Assembly: GCA_910579465.1 (NCBI GenBank)
Contig: CAJTUB010000004.1
Span: 186,436-250,435, forward strand
DNA length: 64,000 bases
Reading direction: 5' to 3'
Origin: an uncultured Lachnospiraceae bacterium
GTDB taxonomy: Bacteria > Bacillota > Clostridia > Lachnospirales > Lachnospiraceae
Below are positions 53,676-62,419 of this stretch, piece by piece. The position numbers were made by a program, and so were the translations under genes. The notes under the pieces were generated by a model. That model saw nothing but the letters and a program-made list of their open reading frames with translations. It was not told the origin of the DNA and did no database searches. Positions within the stretch are counted from its first letter, which is position 1. The number at the start of each line of letters is the position of its first letter.

Positions 53676-53861
53676 TTAAAAAAAATTGAGGAAAATAGAA
53701 TGATACCAGGGTACACCGAAAAGCAGCCATTTTTCGAAGAAAAATGAGCGGATTTGAGGTGTCTTGAGGATTGCGGGAGTGCGAAGCACGGAGCAATCCG
53801 TATCATAGCCTGGGTCAAATACTTTTGCCCCAGGCATCATAGAATGGGTATAGTGTTCCAT
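53676..53861 (-). other. Possible small ORF / structured element upstream of gpr
   Basis: A 61-codon minus-strand frame, MEHYTHSMMPGAKVFDPGYD... to the stop at 53676. I have a weak memory of similar short sequences annotated as hypothetical proteins in Lachnospiraceae. The same DNA holds hairpins GGATTGC/GCAATCC and CCTGGG/CCCAGG. It has no ribosome binding site, so it may instead be a conserved RNA or DNA element. Confidence 0.35.
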
Positions 53862-53877
53862 ATGAAATCATACAATA
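53848..53877 (+). promoter_or_regulatory. Candidate sigma-F/G promoter of gpr
   Basis: GTATA (53848-53852) and CATACAATA (53869-53877) are 16 bp apart, close to forespore sigma factor consensus. The downstream gene gpr is a known sigma-F/G target in Bacillus. Confidence 0.45.
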
Positions 53878-53889
53878 GAAGGAGGATAC

Positions 53890-54816
53890 ATGAAACAGAC
53901 AGGCGGAAGGACCGATTTAGCGGTCGAACTGAGAGAGGATTTTTCGGAGGATGACGAGCGGCTCAAAGGGGTGAAGGTAAAGGAAGAATATCACCGCCGC
54001 CGGGACGTAAGGGTGTCTACGGTACAGATTACGGATGAGCGCGGTGCAAAGGCGATGGGAAGACAAATCGGTACGTATATTACAGTAGAAGCAAAGGGAC
54101 TGCATGAGGGAGAGGAAAGCCTGCGGCGGTTTGTAGCGGAGGTGCTTTCCGGCCAGCTTGCAGAGCTGCTTGAAAAAACGGAGAAAAAGGAAAAGAAGGA
54201 AGTTCTGGTAGTGGGGTTAGGCAACAGGGAGGCTACGCCGGATGCGCTCGGACCGGTTGCGGTAGATGAGCTGGTCGTTACAAGACATCTGATTCTCCAG
54301 CTCGGTGAGGAATTTCGCAAAAAGTATCATCTCACCTCTTTTTTTGCCCTTGCGGCAGGCGTACTTGCACAGACCGGAATGGAAAGCGGGGAGGTAATTA
54401 AAAGCGTAGTGCGCGAGATGCGGCCGGATGTTGTAATTGCTATTGACGCCCTTGCGGCGCGCAGTACGGAACGGCTCGGAACGACGGTACAGATTACGGA
54501 CACCGGGATTTATCCGGGTGCCGGCATCGGGAACAACAGGCAGGCACTGAACGAAGAAACGCTTGGCGTTCCTGTGATTGCGGTCGGGGTTCCGACGGTG
54601 GTCGACGCGGCAACAATACTGCGGGAGCGTATGGGAAACTACCTGCGGAAGAAGGGTGTGAGTGATACGGAGTGCGAGCAGATGTTAAAGGAAGCGGAAG
54701 AGGAAAACGGACAGGTTCTTTTTGTGACGCCGAAGGGGATTGACGAGCTTGTACACCGCGCCGGGGAGACGGTGGCGGAAGCAATCAATCTTTGCTTTTG
54801 CAAAGAGCTTTTGTAG
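53890..54816 (+). CDS. gpr: GPR germination protease
   Basis: 308 residues. Degrades small acid-soluble spore proteins when the spore germinates. The N-terminal RTDLAVELRED resembles the propeptide cleavage region; the core VVGLGNREATPDALGPVAVDELVVTRHL, IAIDALAARSTERLGTTVQITDTGIYPGAGIGNNR and VGVPTVVDAATI are typical. ATG 53890 with GGAGG. spoIIP follows after 56 bp, the order seen in Bacillus. Confidence 0.96.
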   Translation: MKQTGGRTDLAVELREDFSEDDERLKGVKVKEEYHRRRDVRVSTVQITDERGAKAMGRQIGTYITVEAKGLHEGEESLRRFVAEVLSGQLAELLEKTEKKEKKEVLVVGLGNREATPDALGPVAVDELVVTRHLILQLGEEFRKKYHLTSFFALAAGVLAQTGMESGEVIKSVVREMRPDVVIAIDALAARSTERLGTTVQITDTGIYPGAGIGNNRQALNEETLGVPVIAVGVPTVVDAATILRERMGNYLRKKGVSDTECEQMLKEAEEENGQVLFVTPKGIDELVHRAGETVAEAINLCFCKELL

Positions 54817-54872
54817 TGGTCCGTATAAGAAAAGGGAGCAAAAGGCACTCCCGCAGAAAGGAGGAAAGAAAA

Positions 54873-56018
54873 ATGCGTGGAGGACAAAAGCTGCGCCGTG
54901 CTTATGCAAAGCACAGGGCATTACAGTACGGGAAGCGGAAGACAAAATACCAGAAGAACGGGGAGAGGCGTGTGCTTTGTGCGTTTCTTCTTCTGGCAGT
55001 CGGAGCGGGGGTGCTGTATGGAAAAAAGCTGCCGTTACTATATCTCCCGAAGTCGGGATATGAAAAGATTATTGAGCTTGTAACAATCGAAAACCAGGCA
55101 GTAAAAGAGGAGGGGATACTTCCGATAGAGTATGCCGATGAGCCGGAAGTATATCTTGCGGTCAGTACGCTGACAGGAAAAATACCGGAGTATATAGAGC
55201 CGACGCCGGTAACGCCGGTCGTGGGACATATTGACGTAAAGGAGGTACTGCAGGACCGTTTCGGCGAGCTGGAAACATTGAGCTTCCGGAGTTTTTTGTC
55301 TAATTATTATATTGAAGATGCATCTACCAGAGCGACAGAAGACCTGTTTAATCCGGTCAAACTGTTAAATGTGGATTTAACAATAGAAAAGGAAGAAAAA
55401 CCGCAGATTCTGATTTTCCATACCCACGGTTCGGAGGGTTATAAGGACAGCCGTCCGGGTGTGACAGAGGATACCGTAATCGGCATGGGAGAGGTACTTG
55501 CCACGGCACTGCGGGAGCAGTTCGGCTATAATGTAATCCATGAGACAACCGTATTTGACCGGAAGGCGGACGGCGCGGACGACAGAAACAATGCCTATAA
55601 CAATGCCTTGCCGGTCGTAACCGCGCTTTTGGAAAAGTATCCGAGCATCGAGGTCGTCATCGATTTACATAGAGACAGCGGGGAGGCGAGAACTTCAGTG
55701 ATTAACGGAGTCAGTACGGCAAAAGTGATGCTGTTTAACGGACTCTGCCGTACCAAGGACGGGCCGATTTCCTATTATTCCAATGAAAATCTGGCTGGGA
55801 ATCTTGCATTCAGCCTGCATACCCAGATTACAGGAAACGAATTGTACCCGGGGCTGATGCACCGGATTTATTTAAAGAGCTACCGTTATAATATGCACCT
55901 GAAAGAGAAATACTTGCTGATAGAACTGGGAACACATAAGAATACGGTGGCAGAGGCAAGGACAGCAATGACGCTGTTTGCGGAGGTACTGGCAACGGTG
56001 CTTTCCGGCGGACAGTAA
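54873..56018 (+). CDS. spoIIP: Stage II sporulation protein P
   Basis: 381 residues from ATG 54873 (AAAGGAGGA). A cytoplasmic start, one membrane helix (about 37-55), a linker and the amidase/endopeptidase domain with IFHTHGSEGY, VIDLHRD and LLIELGTHKNT as the zinc-site motifs. It strips septal peptidoglycan so the forespore can be engulfed. Downstream of gpr in one transcript. Confidence 0.95.
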   Translation: MRGGQKLRRAYAKHRALQYGKRKTKYQKNGERRVLCAFLLLAVGAGVLYGKKLPLLYLPKSGYEKIIELVTIENQAVKEEGILPIEYADEPEVYLAVSTLTGKIPEYIEPTPVTPVVGHIDVKEVLQDRFGELETLSFRSFLSNYYIEDASTRATEDLFNPVKLLNVDLTIEKEEKPQILIFHTHGSEGYKDSRPGVTEDTVIGMGEVLATALREQFGYNVIHETTVFDRKADGADDRNNAYNNALPVVTALLEKYPSIEVVIDLHRDSGEARTSVINGVSTAKVMLFNGLCRTKDGPISYYSNENLAGNLAFSLHTQITGNELYPGLMHRIYLKSYRYNMHLKEKYLLIELGTHKNTVAEARTAMTLFAEVLATVLSGGQ

Positions 56019-56053
56019 GAAACGGAAAAGAAGGAAGGAGCATAAATTTCTTC

Positions 56054-56082
56054 TTGCCGCTTTTGGGTATTTGTGCTACAAT
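56054..56082 (+). promoter_or_regulatory. Promoter of the flavodiiron gene
   Basis: TTGCCG (56054-56059), 17 bp and TACAAT (56077-56082), 44 bp before the flavodiiron start. Confidence 0.65.
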
Positions 56083-56125
56083 ACGGCAAAGAAAAGCCTG
56101 ACTTAGATACAAGGAGGAAAAAACG

Positions 56126-57280
56126 ATGATAAAAATTACGGACAGTGTGCTTTATGTGGGCGTGAATGACCATAAGGTAGATTTGTTTGAAGGAATTTAC
56201 CATGTGCCGAACGGCATGGCATACAATTCCTATGTAGTAATGGACGAGAAAATTTCCGTGTTTGATTCGGTCGATGTGGCATTCGGGGACGAGTGGCTTG
56301 AAAATATTGCCGGGGTGCTCGGGGAGAAAAAGCCGGATTACCTGATTGTACAGCATATGGAGCCGGACCATTCGGCAAATATCGAACGGTTTATCAAAAA
56401 GTATCCGGAGGCAAGGGTCGTCGGGAATGCAAAGACCTTTTCCATGCTGAACCAGTTCTTTTCTACGGATTTCACGCAGTACCAGGAGCTTGTTACCGAC
56501 GGGTGCAGCCTCTGCACCGGGGAGCATACCTTTACCTTCGTATTTGCGCCGATGGTGCACTGGCCGGAGGTTATGGTGACCTATGACAGCAAGGACAAGC
56601 TCTTGTTCTCGGCAGACGGCTTCGGAAAGTTCGGGGCGCTTGATGTGGAGGAGGACTGGGCAGATGAGGCGCGCCGGTACTACTTCGGCATTGTCGGCAA
56701 ATACGGCGTGCAGGTACAGAGCCTGTTAAAAAAGGCAAAAGAGCTTGAAATCGAAAAGATACTTCCGCTGCACGGGCCGGTGCTGACGGAGAATCTCGGA
56801 TACTATCTGGGGCTGTACGATACCTGGTCCTCCTATGGCGTGGAGTCCGAGGGCGTTGTAGTGGCCTATGCCTCGATATACGGAAATACGAAAAAGGCAG
56901 CGGAGCAGTTAGCGAAGGCACTGGAGGAAAACGGGTGCCCGAAGGTGGTGCTTACCGACCTAGCGCGCACGGATATGTCGGAGAATGTAGGAAATGCATT
57001 CCGTTACGGAAAAATTGTTCTGGCTTCCCCGACCTACAATGGAACGCTGTTCCCGGCAATGCGGGAGTTTATTGAGAACCTGACAGAGCGCGGTTACCGC
57101 GGCAGGGTGGTCGGAATCATCGAAAACGGCACATGGGCTCCTGTGGCTGCCAGACTGATTAAGGAGCGATTCGCACAGTCCAAGGATATTACGTTCGCGG
57201 AGCCTGTCGTAACGGTACGCTCTGCCGTGAAGGAGCAGAACACAGAGGAGCTTGGGAAGTTAGCCAAGGCACTCTGCTAG
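56126..57280 (+). CDS. Flavodiiron protein (FprA-like)
   Basis: 384 residues. The N-terminal metallo-beta-lactamase-like domain carries the diiron ligands in HMEPDHSAN and VHWPEVM, and later LPLHGPV; the C-terminal flavodoxin domain (about 250-384) binds FMN (YASIYGNTKKAAEQL). It reduces oxygen or nitric oxide to harmless products, a standard defence of strict anaerobes. ATG 56126 follows AGGAGG. Confidence 0.95.
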   Translation: MIKITDSVLYVGVNDHKVDLFEGIYHVPNGMAYNSYVVMDEKISVFDSVDVAFGDEWLENIAGVLGEKKPDYLIVQHMEPDHSANIERFIKKYPEARVVGNAKTFSMLNQFFSTDFTQYQELVTDGCSLCTGEHTFTFVFAPMVHWPEVMVTYDSKDKLLFSADGFGKFGALDVEEDWADEARRYYFGIVGKYGVQVQSLLKKAKELEIEKILPLHGPVLTENLGYYLGLYDTWSSYGVESEGVVVAYASIYGNTKKAAEQLAKALEENGCPKVVLTDLARTDMSENVGNAFRYGKIVLASPTYNGTLFPAMREFIENLTERGYRGRVVGIIENGTWAPVAARLIKERFAQSKDITFAEPVVTVRSAVKEQNTEELGKLAKALC

Positions 57281-57314
57281 CGGTGACTGCGACTGGAAAA
57301 TCCAACGCAACAGA

Positions 57315-57342
57315 CAGGCAAATAGACCAACAGGTTTGCCTG
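57315..57342. terminator. Hairpin between convergent genes
   Basis: An 8-bp perfect stem CAGGCAAA/TTTGCCTG with a 12-base loop lies between the flavodiiron gene and the convergent FliK-like gene. No T tract on either side, so it is a weak terminator candidate. Confidence 0.4.
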
Positions 57343-57362
57343 AAGGTCAGTAATACAGTACA

Positions 57363-59186
57363 CTAGGCCCTGATATCGAACCGGAAACGCTTCATCGGAG
57401 CCGCTTCGCCGCCGTCTAAAAAGTCTGCGACGATGTCCGGCTCCTTTTCCCGTTTCATCACCTGTGCATTCAGCGTATAGCCCTTCTGCCGCAGGGCTTC
57501 GGTCAGGGACGGGAGCTGCTCGCTGATTAACTCCTGCGCATCCTGCTCCTCCAGATAGAACTTTGCGGTGACATTTTGCCGCAGCAGGGACAGATGGACG
57601 TCGGTAGGGCCGAGCGCGTCCATGTCCAGATGAAGTAAGATACTGACCTCTTTGGTTTGTGCCGAGAGGTCTTTTTTCTTTGTATAGACATAAAGCTCTC
57701 CGTGCGTAAGCTGCTCCGTCAGCCGGAGCGGAAGCTGTACATACGGGAACAGCTGGTTCAGCGTATTCATAAACTGGATGTTATCCTGCATTTTTGCGCC
57801 GGTGTCTGCCGCCAGCTTCATGGAAGCAGAGGACTCCCCGGAACTCTCCGCAAGCTCGGTCAGGGAAGAGAGCGTAGCTCTGGTCTTTTCGTAAAAATCC
57901 TTTATGGCATGCTCCTTTGTCAAATCCTCCGGCTTCAGGGAAAGGCGTCCCAGCAGCGTTTTCTCTAACAGGGAGGAAAGAAGAGGCTCTTCTTTAAACA
58001 GTGCCGCAGTATCGGCACCGGAACGTGCCGAAGCCTTCGCGGAAAGGGCGGAAAACAGCTTATTTGCAGTTAATATGCCTTTTGTAAAATCTTCATTTAA
58101 TTTCTGAAGTTCCGGACTGTCCTGCGAAAGTCCGGACAATGCTTTTCCAAGCCTCTGATACTCTGCTTCGGAAAGAAACTGCTTTAACGGAGCATTTTCT
58201 TCAAAAACCTCCGGAGTCCCGGAAGGCGCAGAGGAAGCCGCCTGTTCTGGCAAAGGCGTCATACCTTTTTCCGGAACAGGAGCAGTGTCACTTCCGGCAC
58301 CGGCAGGACGGGAGGCAGCCGGACCTCCGGCATCTGCCGGAAGGGAGTCCGGAGACGGAGCCGCCGGAACAGAGCCGTCTGTCACAGAGTGAGGCAGGGC
58401 GCTCTGCTCTGCAGACTCTGCGGAAGCAGGAAGCCCTTCCGCGGGTACAGCGTCTGTCCGTGCGCCGGTTCCTGTAGCGGACGGAGCCCCCGCCCCGTCT
58501 CCGGACAGTCCTTCCTCCGGAAACAGAAGCGCCAGGAGGCTTTCGGTAAATGCAGGTGACGCCTCGCCGGACTGTAACGCCCCGGTCAGCGCGGAGGCAA
58601 GAGTGGACGCCTGCCCCGACAGCCGGTGCTCAAAATTGCGGTATGCCTGAAGCTCTGCCGCATTTTCCTTGGTAACCGGAAGATTATGCTTTAAAAGGGC
58701 AGTCAGGGTCGAAAGCTCGACGCCCTTATTGGAAGCGGAGTATTGTAACATTTTCTGAATCATTTCCTTATTTGCCGGAAGACCGGCAGTAAGAAGAGAA
58801 CGCACGACGGCGGCTGCAGTTTCGGACTTTGGCAGTCCTGCCGCCTCCAGTGCCCTGTCGATGGCAGACTCGGCAAACGAGGAGTCCCCGTCCGTAAGGA
58901 GTTTTAAGGTAATCAGGACATCGTTGGTTTCCTGCACATAAAACTCTGCTTCTTGTCCGATGGATAGCTCCATTGCGCTGCTCAGCTTTGCGTGGAGCTG
59001 CCTTCCGTCCTCTAAGCGTATCGTTACCTCATTGCTGCGCAGGTCGGTAATCTCTCCCTTTATGACTTCGCCCTTTGATAAGGTGACAGTATCCTTTCCT
59101 GAAGAAAAAACAGAGCGTTTTGTACCGGAAGCCGTTGTACTCCGTACCTGCTGCGGCGTACCGAAAATTCCGCTGAACAATCCCAT
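57363..59186 (-). CDS. FliK-like protein with C-terminal hook-length domain
   Basis: 607 residues. The C-terminal part (about 470-600) fits the flagellar hook-length control domain: LPLRLTEQLTHGELYVYTKKK, then LHLDMDALGPTDVHLSLLRQ and NVTAKFYLEEQDAQELISEQ. The middle (about 240-330) is a Pro/Ala/Gly/Ser-rich ruler-like stretch. The first 100 residues are a separate beta domain not usual in FliK. No other flagellar gene is in the window, so it may act outside the flagellum. ATG 59186 follows GGAGGG. Confidence 0.7.
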   Translation of the reverse strand: MGLFSGIFGTPQQVRSTTASGTKRSVFSSGKDTVTLSKGEVIKGEITDLRSNEVTIRLEDGRQLHAKLSSAMELSIGQEAEFYVQETNDVLITLKLLTDGDSSFAESAIDRALEAAGLPKSETAAAVVRSLLTAGLPANKEMIQKMLQYSASNKGVELSTLTALLKHNLPVTKENAAELQAYRNFEHRLSGQASTLASALTGALQSGEASPAFTESLLALLFPEEGLSGDGAGAPSATGTGARTDAVPAEGLPASAESAEQSALPHSVTDGSVPAAPSPDSLPADAGGPAASRPAGAGSDTAPVPEKGMTPLPEQAASSAPSGTPEVFEENAPLKQFLSEAEYQRLGKALSGLSQDSPELQKLNEDFTKGILTANKLFSALSAKASARSGADTAALFKEEPLLSSLLEKTLLGRLSLKPEDLTKEHAIKDFYEKTRATLSSLTELAESSGESSASMKLAADTGAKMQDNIQFMNTLNQLFPYVQLPLRLTEQLTHGELYVYTKKKDLSAQTKEVSILLHLDMDALGPTDVHLSLLRQNVTAKFYLEEQDAQELISEQLPSLTEALRQKGYTLNAQVMKREKEPDIVADFLDGGEAAPMKRFRFDIRA

Positions 59187-59545
59187 GGCAATGCCCTCCT
59201 TTTGCTATAGTATGCTTGGGGTTCTACATTTTGTATGTTGCAGTATGTTCCAAGGCTGTGCGGTATCGTAATTTTGCATGCACAAACGCTTCACTTGACT
59301 TCCTCTAAGAACTGCTAAGCCGCTCGGTGGCGTCCTCGCGCCTAACCAGCCCTAAGAGGCGATTCCGGTTCCGCTAAAAACCGCGGTCCTTCGGACAAAT
59401 GCAAAATTCTGATACCGCAAAGCCTTTGGAACTTTCCGGAGTTACTGAGGAAGCGCTGGTTGAATCATCGCTTCCTTAAAAAATGCAAAAACCCAAGTAT
59501 AGTATAGCGTTTTGACCAGCGTAACGCAAGCAGCCGGTAAATTTA
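59187..59545. other. Gene-free stretch between divergent genes
   Basis: About 360 bp between the FliK-like gene (minus) and the BirA operator. No ORF, tRNA or strong hairpin was found. It contains GC-rich patches (AGCCGCTCGGTGGCG, ACCGCGGTCC) and a T/A-rich end. A promoter for the FliK-like gene probably lies at its left end but was not resolved. Confidence 0.5.
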
Positions 59546-59600
59546 ATTGTCACCAAAATTAGAAATTGGGTTGACAATAAAAGACCGTGTGTGGTACGAT
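59546..59600 (+). promoter_or_regulatory. BirA box and promoter of birA-bioY
   Basis: ATTGTCACC (59546-59554), 14 bases, GGTTGACAAT (59569-59578): a close match to the biotin repressor box TTGTTAACC-N14-16-GGTTAACAA. The right arm overlaps the -35 TTGACA (59571-59576); the -10 is TACGAT (59595-59600), 18 bp on. The first gene encodes the repressor itself. Confidence 0.82.
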
Positions 59601-59632
59601 GTGCAAAAAGAAGGAGAGGAAGGGGAAGCGTC

Positions 59633-60604
59633 GTGACGGGAAAGCAGGAGCTGTTTGTTTTATTGCAGAAAAATCAGGGGACATATCTGTCGGGAGAGGA
59701 GCTGGCGAAACAGTTACATATTTCGCGGAATGCAGTCTGGAAAGCGATAGGTGCGCTCCGTAAGGAGGGGCATCAGATTGATGCGGCGACGAGGAAAGGA
59801 TATTGCCTGCGGGCGGCTGCCAATCAGGTCAATGAAGGGGAAATCTGCGGCGCGCTGTCAAGGGAGGGACTGATTCATTCCGTCGTGGTGCTGGAGGAAA
59901 CCGGCTCGACCAGCCACATTGCGAAGGACCTTGCCAGACAGGGAGCTGCGGAAGGAACGCTGGTTGTGGCAAAGCGGCAGAGCGGAGGAAAAGGAAGAAT
60001 GGGAAGAAGCTTTTTTGCGCCAGAGGGGGGGATTTATATGAGCGCAGTGCTGCGTCCGGCAATTCCGGCAGACCGTGCCATATTTATTACGACCTGCGCA
60101 GCAGTGGCAGTCGCCCGTGCAATCGAGAAGGAGACCGGTCTTACCGCGGGGATTAAATGGGTCAATGATATTTTTGTCGACGGGAAGAAGGTCTGCGGAA
60201 TTTTGACCGAGGCGGCATTAGACTTTGAGAGCGGGATTCCCGAATATGTTATTCTCGGTATCGGCATTAACATAGAGCGGCAGACGCTGCCAAAGGAGCT
60301 GGAAGGAATTGTGGGGTGCCTTGAGGAAGGAACCGTGGCATCGGTGTCAAAAAGCAGACTGATTGCCGGAGTCTGGAATGAATTTTCGGTTCTTTACAAA
60401 GAGCTTGCTTCGGCGGGCTATATGGAGGAATACAAGGCACGCTCCATTCTGCTTGGAAGGGAGGTCACCGTACTGTCCACAGAAGGAGACTATACCGCAG
60501 TAGTGCAGGATATCGATGGCGAGGGACGGCTTATCGTAGCATATGACGGGGGGCTTAGGACACTGTCAAACGGGGAAGTCAGCGTAAAAATCAGGAAAAA
60601 GTAA
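59633..60604 (+). CDS. birA: Biotin-protein ligase and biotin repressor
   Basis: 323 residues from GTG 59633 after AGGAAGGGG. N-terminal helix-turn-helix (about 5-60: GTYLSGEELAKQLHISRNAVWKAIGAL), catalytic domain with the biotinyl-AMP loop SGGKGRMGRSFFAP and KWVNDIFVDGKKVCGILTEA, and a C-terminal SH3-like domain. It attaches biotin to carboxylases and, with biotinyl-AMP bound, represses its own promoter through the box just upstream. bioY follows after 18 bp. Confidence 0.96.
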   Translation: MTGKQELFVLLQKNQGTYLSGEELAKQLHISRNAVWKAIGALRKEGHQIDAATRKGYCLRAAANQVNEGEICGALSREGLIHSVVVLEETGSTSHIAKDLARQGAAEGTLVVAKRQSGGKGRMGRSFFAPEGGIYMSAVLRPAIPADRAIFITTCAAVAVARAIEKETGLTAGIKWVNDIFVDGKKVCGILTEAALDFESGIPEYVILGIGINIERQTLPKELEGIVGCLEEGTVASVSKSRLIAGVWNEFSVLYKELASAGYMEEYKARSILLGREVTVLSTEGDYTAVVQDIDGEGRLIVAYDGGLRTLSNGEVSVKIRKK

Positions 60605-60622
60605 AAGGAGAGGAAACAGGAG

Positions 60623-61246
60623 ATGGAAAAAGCAAAGGAGAGTTTTAAAATGGAGCAGAAGGAAAAGGAAGCAAAAAGCAGGGGTGTGAAAAGGAATAAG
60701 GTACTGGACCTTACCAGAGCTGCACTGATGACCGCACTGCTTTGCGTATTGGCGCCGCACACGATTATGCTTCCGGTCAGCCCGGTGGGAATTACACTCG
60801 GAACCTTTCTTGTTTATCTGACCGGATTTTTGCTGGGGCCGCGTCTGGGAAGCGTCAGCGTGTTCCTGTATCTGCTTCTCGGCATGATCGGGCTACCGGT
60901 ATTTTCCGGCTACAAATGCGGCGCGGCTGCGCTTTTTGGACCAACTGGCGGCTATTTAATCGGGTATCTTTTCTGCGTATGGATCATCGGGTTCTTAAGC
61001 GGAAGAGGCCGCGGCGGGAAATGGCTTATCGTACGCTTTGTCCTTGCGGCAGTATTGGGAACAGCAGTGTTATACCTGTTCGGAACGGTATGGTTTTTAC
61101 TGGTGTATACCAAGGGAATCACCCTGTCGGATGCACTCGCCAAGTGTGTGCTTCCGTTCCTTCCGTTAGACTCGGTAAAAATTGTCGTTTCTGCGGTACT
61201 GGCAGCAGCGCTCCAGAGGATAAGAAGACAGGTCGAAATAGGATAA
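60623..61246 (+). CDS. bioY: BioY biotin transporter (ECF S component)
   Basis: 207 residues with six membrane helices after a charged N-terminus. Typical BioY features: APHTIMLPVSPVGITLGTFLVYLTGFLLGPRLG, LLLGMIGLPVFSGYKCGAAALFGPTGGYLIGY. It takes up biotin with or without the shared energy-coupling module. Co-transcribed with and regulated by birA. Confidence 0.95.
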   Translation: MEKAKESFKMEQKEKEAKSRGVKRNKVLDLTRAALMTALLCVLAPHTIMLPVSPVGITLGTFLVYLTGFLLGPRLGSVSVFLYLLLGMIGLPVFSGYKCGAAALFGPTGGYLIGYLFCVWIIGFLSGRGRGGKWLIVRFVLAAVLGTAVLYLFGTVWFLLVYTKGITLSDALAKCVLPFLPLDSVKIVVSAVLAAALQRIRRQVEIG

Positions 61247-61289
61247 GATAGCAGCCTCCTTTTTACGGATTGCCGCGGGCGATAATTTC

Positions 61290-61318
61290 TTGCATTCACG
61301 CGTCTCGTATGGTATGAT
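61290..61318 (+). promoter_or_regulatory. Promoter of metF-metH
   Basis: TTGCAT (61290-61295), 17 bp, TATGAT (61313-61318), 55 bp before metF. No SAM riboswitch or T-box was recognised in the short leader. Confidence 0.65.
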
Positions 61319-61372
61319 AGTAAAATATGAAAAGGGGGCTTTCTATGTCCCCGGGAAACGGAGGCAGTCTGA

Positions 61373-62236
61373 ATGAAAATCAGTGAAATTTACCGGAAAA
61401 AGACGCCGGTACTTTCTTTTGAAATATTTCCGCCAAAACGTGATACTACCCTGACCAGTATCGATGCAACCCTGGATGTGCTCTGCAGCCTGCATCCGGA
61501 TTTTATCAGCGTTACTTTCGGCGCAGGCGGTTCAGCGACGAACAGCCTGACCGTAGGGCTGGCAAAGAAAATAAAAAAAGAATACGGGATAGAGCCGTTA
61601 GTGCATCTGACCTGTATCAATTATACAAAAGAAGAGATTCTTGCCTTTGCGGACGAGCTTGCGGAGGCAGGGATTGAGAATGTGCTTGCCCTGCGCGGCG
61701 ACCGGAATCCCGATATCGTGCCGAAGGAGGAGTTTTTCTATGCATCTGACCTGGTTTCTTTCCTGAAGGAGAACCGGGGGGAGCTTTGTGTCGGTGGGGC
61801 CTGCTATCCGGAGGGTCATACGGAGGCGGAAAGTAAGGTGGCGGATTTACATAACCTGAAGAAAAAGACGGAGGCAGGAGCAGAGTTTCTGATTTCCCAG
61901 CTGTTTTTTGATAATGAGCATTTTTACTCCTTCCGGGAGAAAATGGAGATTGCGGACATAAAGCCGCCGGTTTCCGCAGGAATTATGCCGGTAATCAACC
62001 GCGCCCAGATTGAGCGCATGGTTTCCCTTTGCGGCGCGAGCCTGCCGGAAAAGTTCCGGCGGATTCTGCAGAAGTATGAGTTTGAAAAGGACGCCCTGTT
62101 CGATGCAGGGATGGCATATGCGGTCAATCAGATTGTTGATTTAGTGGCGCATGACGTGGACGGCGTACATGTGTATACAATGAATAACCCGGTAGTGGCA
62201 AGGCGGATTTGCGACAGCATCCGGAACCTGATTTAG
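61373..62236 (+). CDS. metF: Methylenetetrahydrofolate reductase
   Basis: 287 residues, flavin-containing TIM barrel. SFEIFPPKRDTTLTS, SVTFGAGGSATN, HLTCINYTKEEI, LRGDRN and FLISQLFFDNEHF are family landmarks. Converts methylene- to methyl-tetrahydrofolate for MetH, encoded 184 bp downstream in the same orientation. ATG 61373 has a weak GGAGG (AACGGAGGCAG). Confidence 0.95.
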   Translation: MKISEIYRKKTPVLSFEIFPPKRDTTLTSIDATLDVLCSLHPDFISVTFGAGGSATNSLTVGLAKKIKKEYGIEPLVHLTCINYTKEEILAFADELAEAGIENVLALRGDRNPDIVPKEEFFYASDLVSFLKENRGELCVGGACYPEGHTEAESKVADLHNLKKKTEAGAEFLISQLFFDNEHFYSFREKMEIADIKPPVSAGIMPVINRAQIERMVSLCGASLPEKFRRILQKYEFEKDALFDAGMAYAVNQIVDLVAHDVDGVHVYTMNNPVVARRICDSIRNLI

Positions 62237-62419
62237 AAAAGGACGAAAAGAAGCAGGCGAAGCAGAAGGAAGCGGAAAAAGAAGAGTAGAAAAAGCAGAA
62301 AAGCGGAAAAAAAGCAAAAAACAGAAAGAAGCGGAAGAATTAGAAAAAATAGAAAACGAACAGGGCGGGAACTTTCAGAACATTATGCCGCAGGCAGAGG
62401 CGGCGGAACGGAGACAAGT
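62237..62419 (+). other. Purine-rich metF-metH spacer
   Basis: About 140 of these 183 bases are a nearly pure A/G tract on the plus strand. One frame stays open for some 62 codons (Lys/Glu-rich), and the metF frame itself runs open from its TAG into metH. No ribosome binding site or terminator interrupts it, so metF and metH are very likely on one message. Confidence 0.65.

Noticed and set aside
59187..59545. tRNA or small RNA in the gap before birA
   Set aside because: No T-loop-like GGTTCRA motif or clover-leaf pairing could be found by eye.
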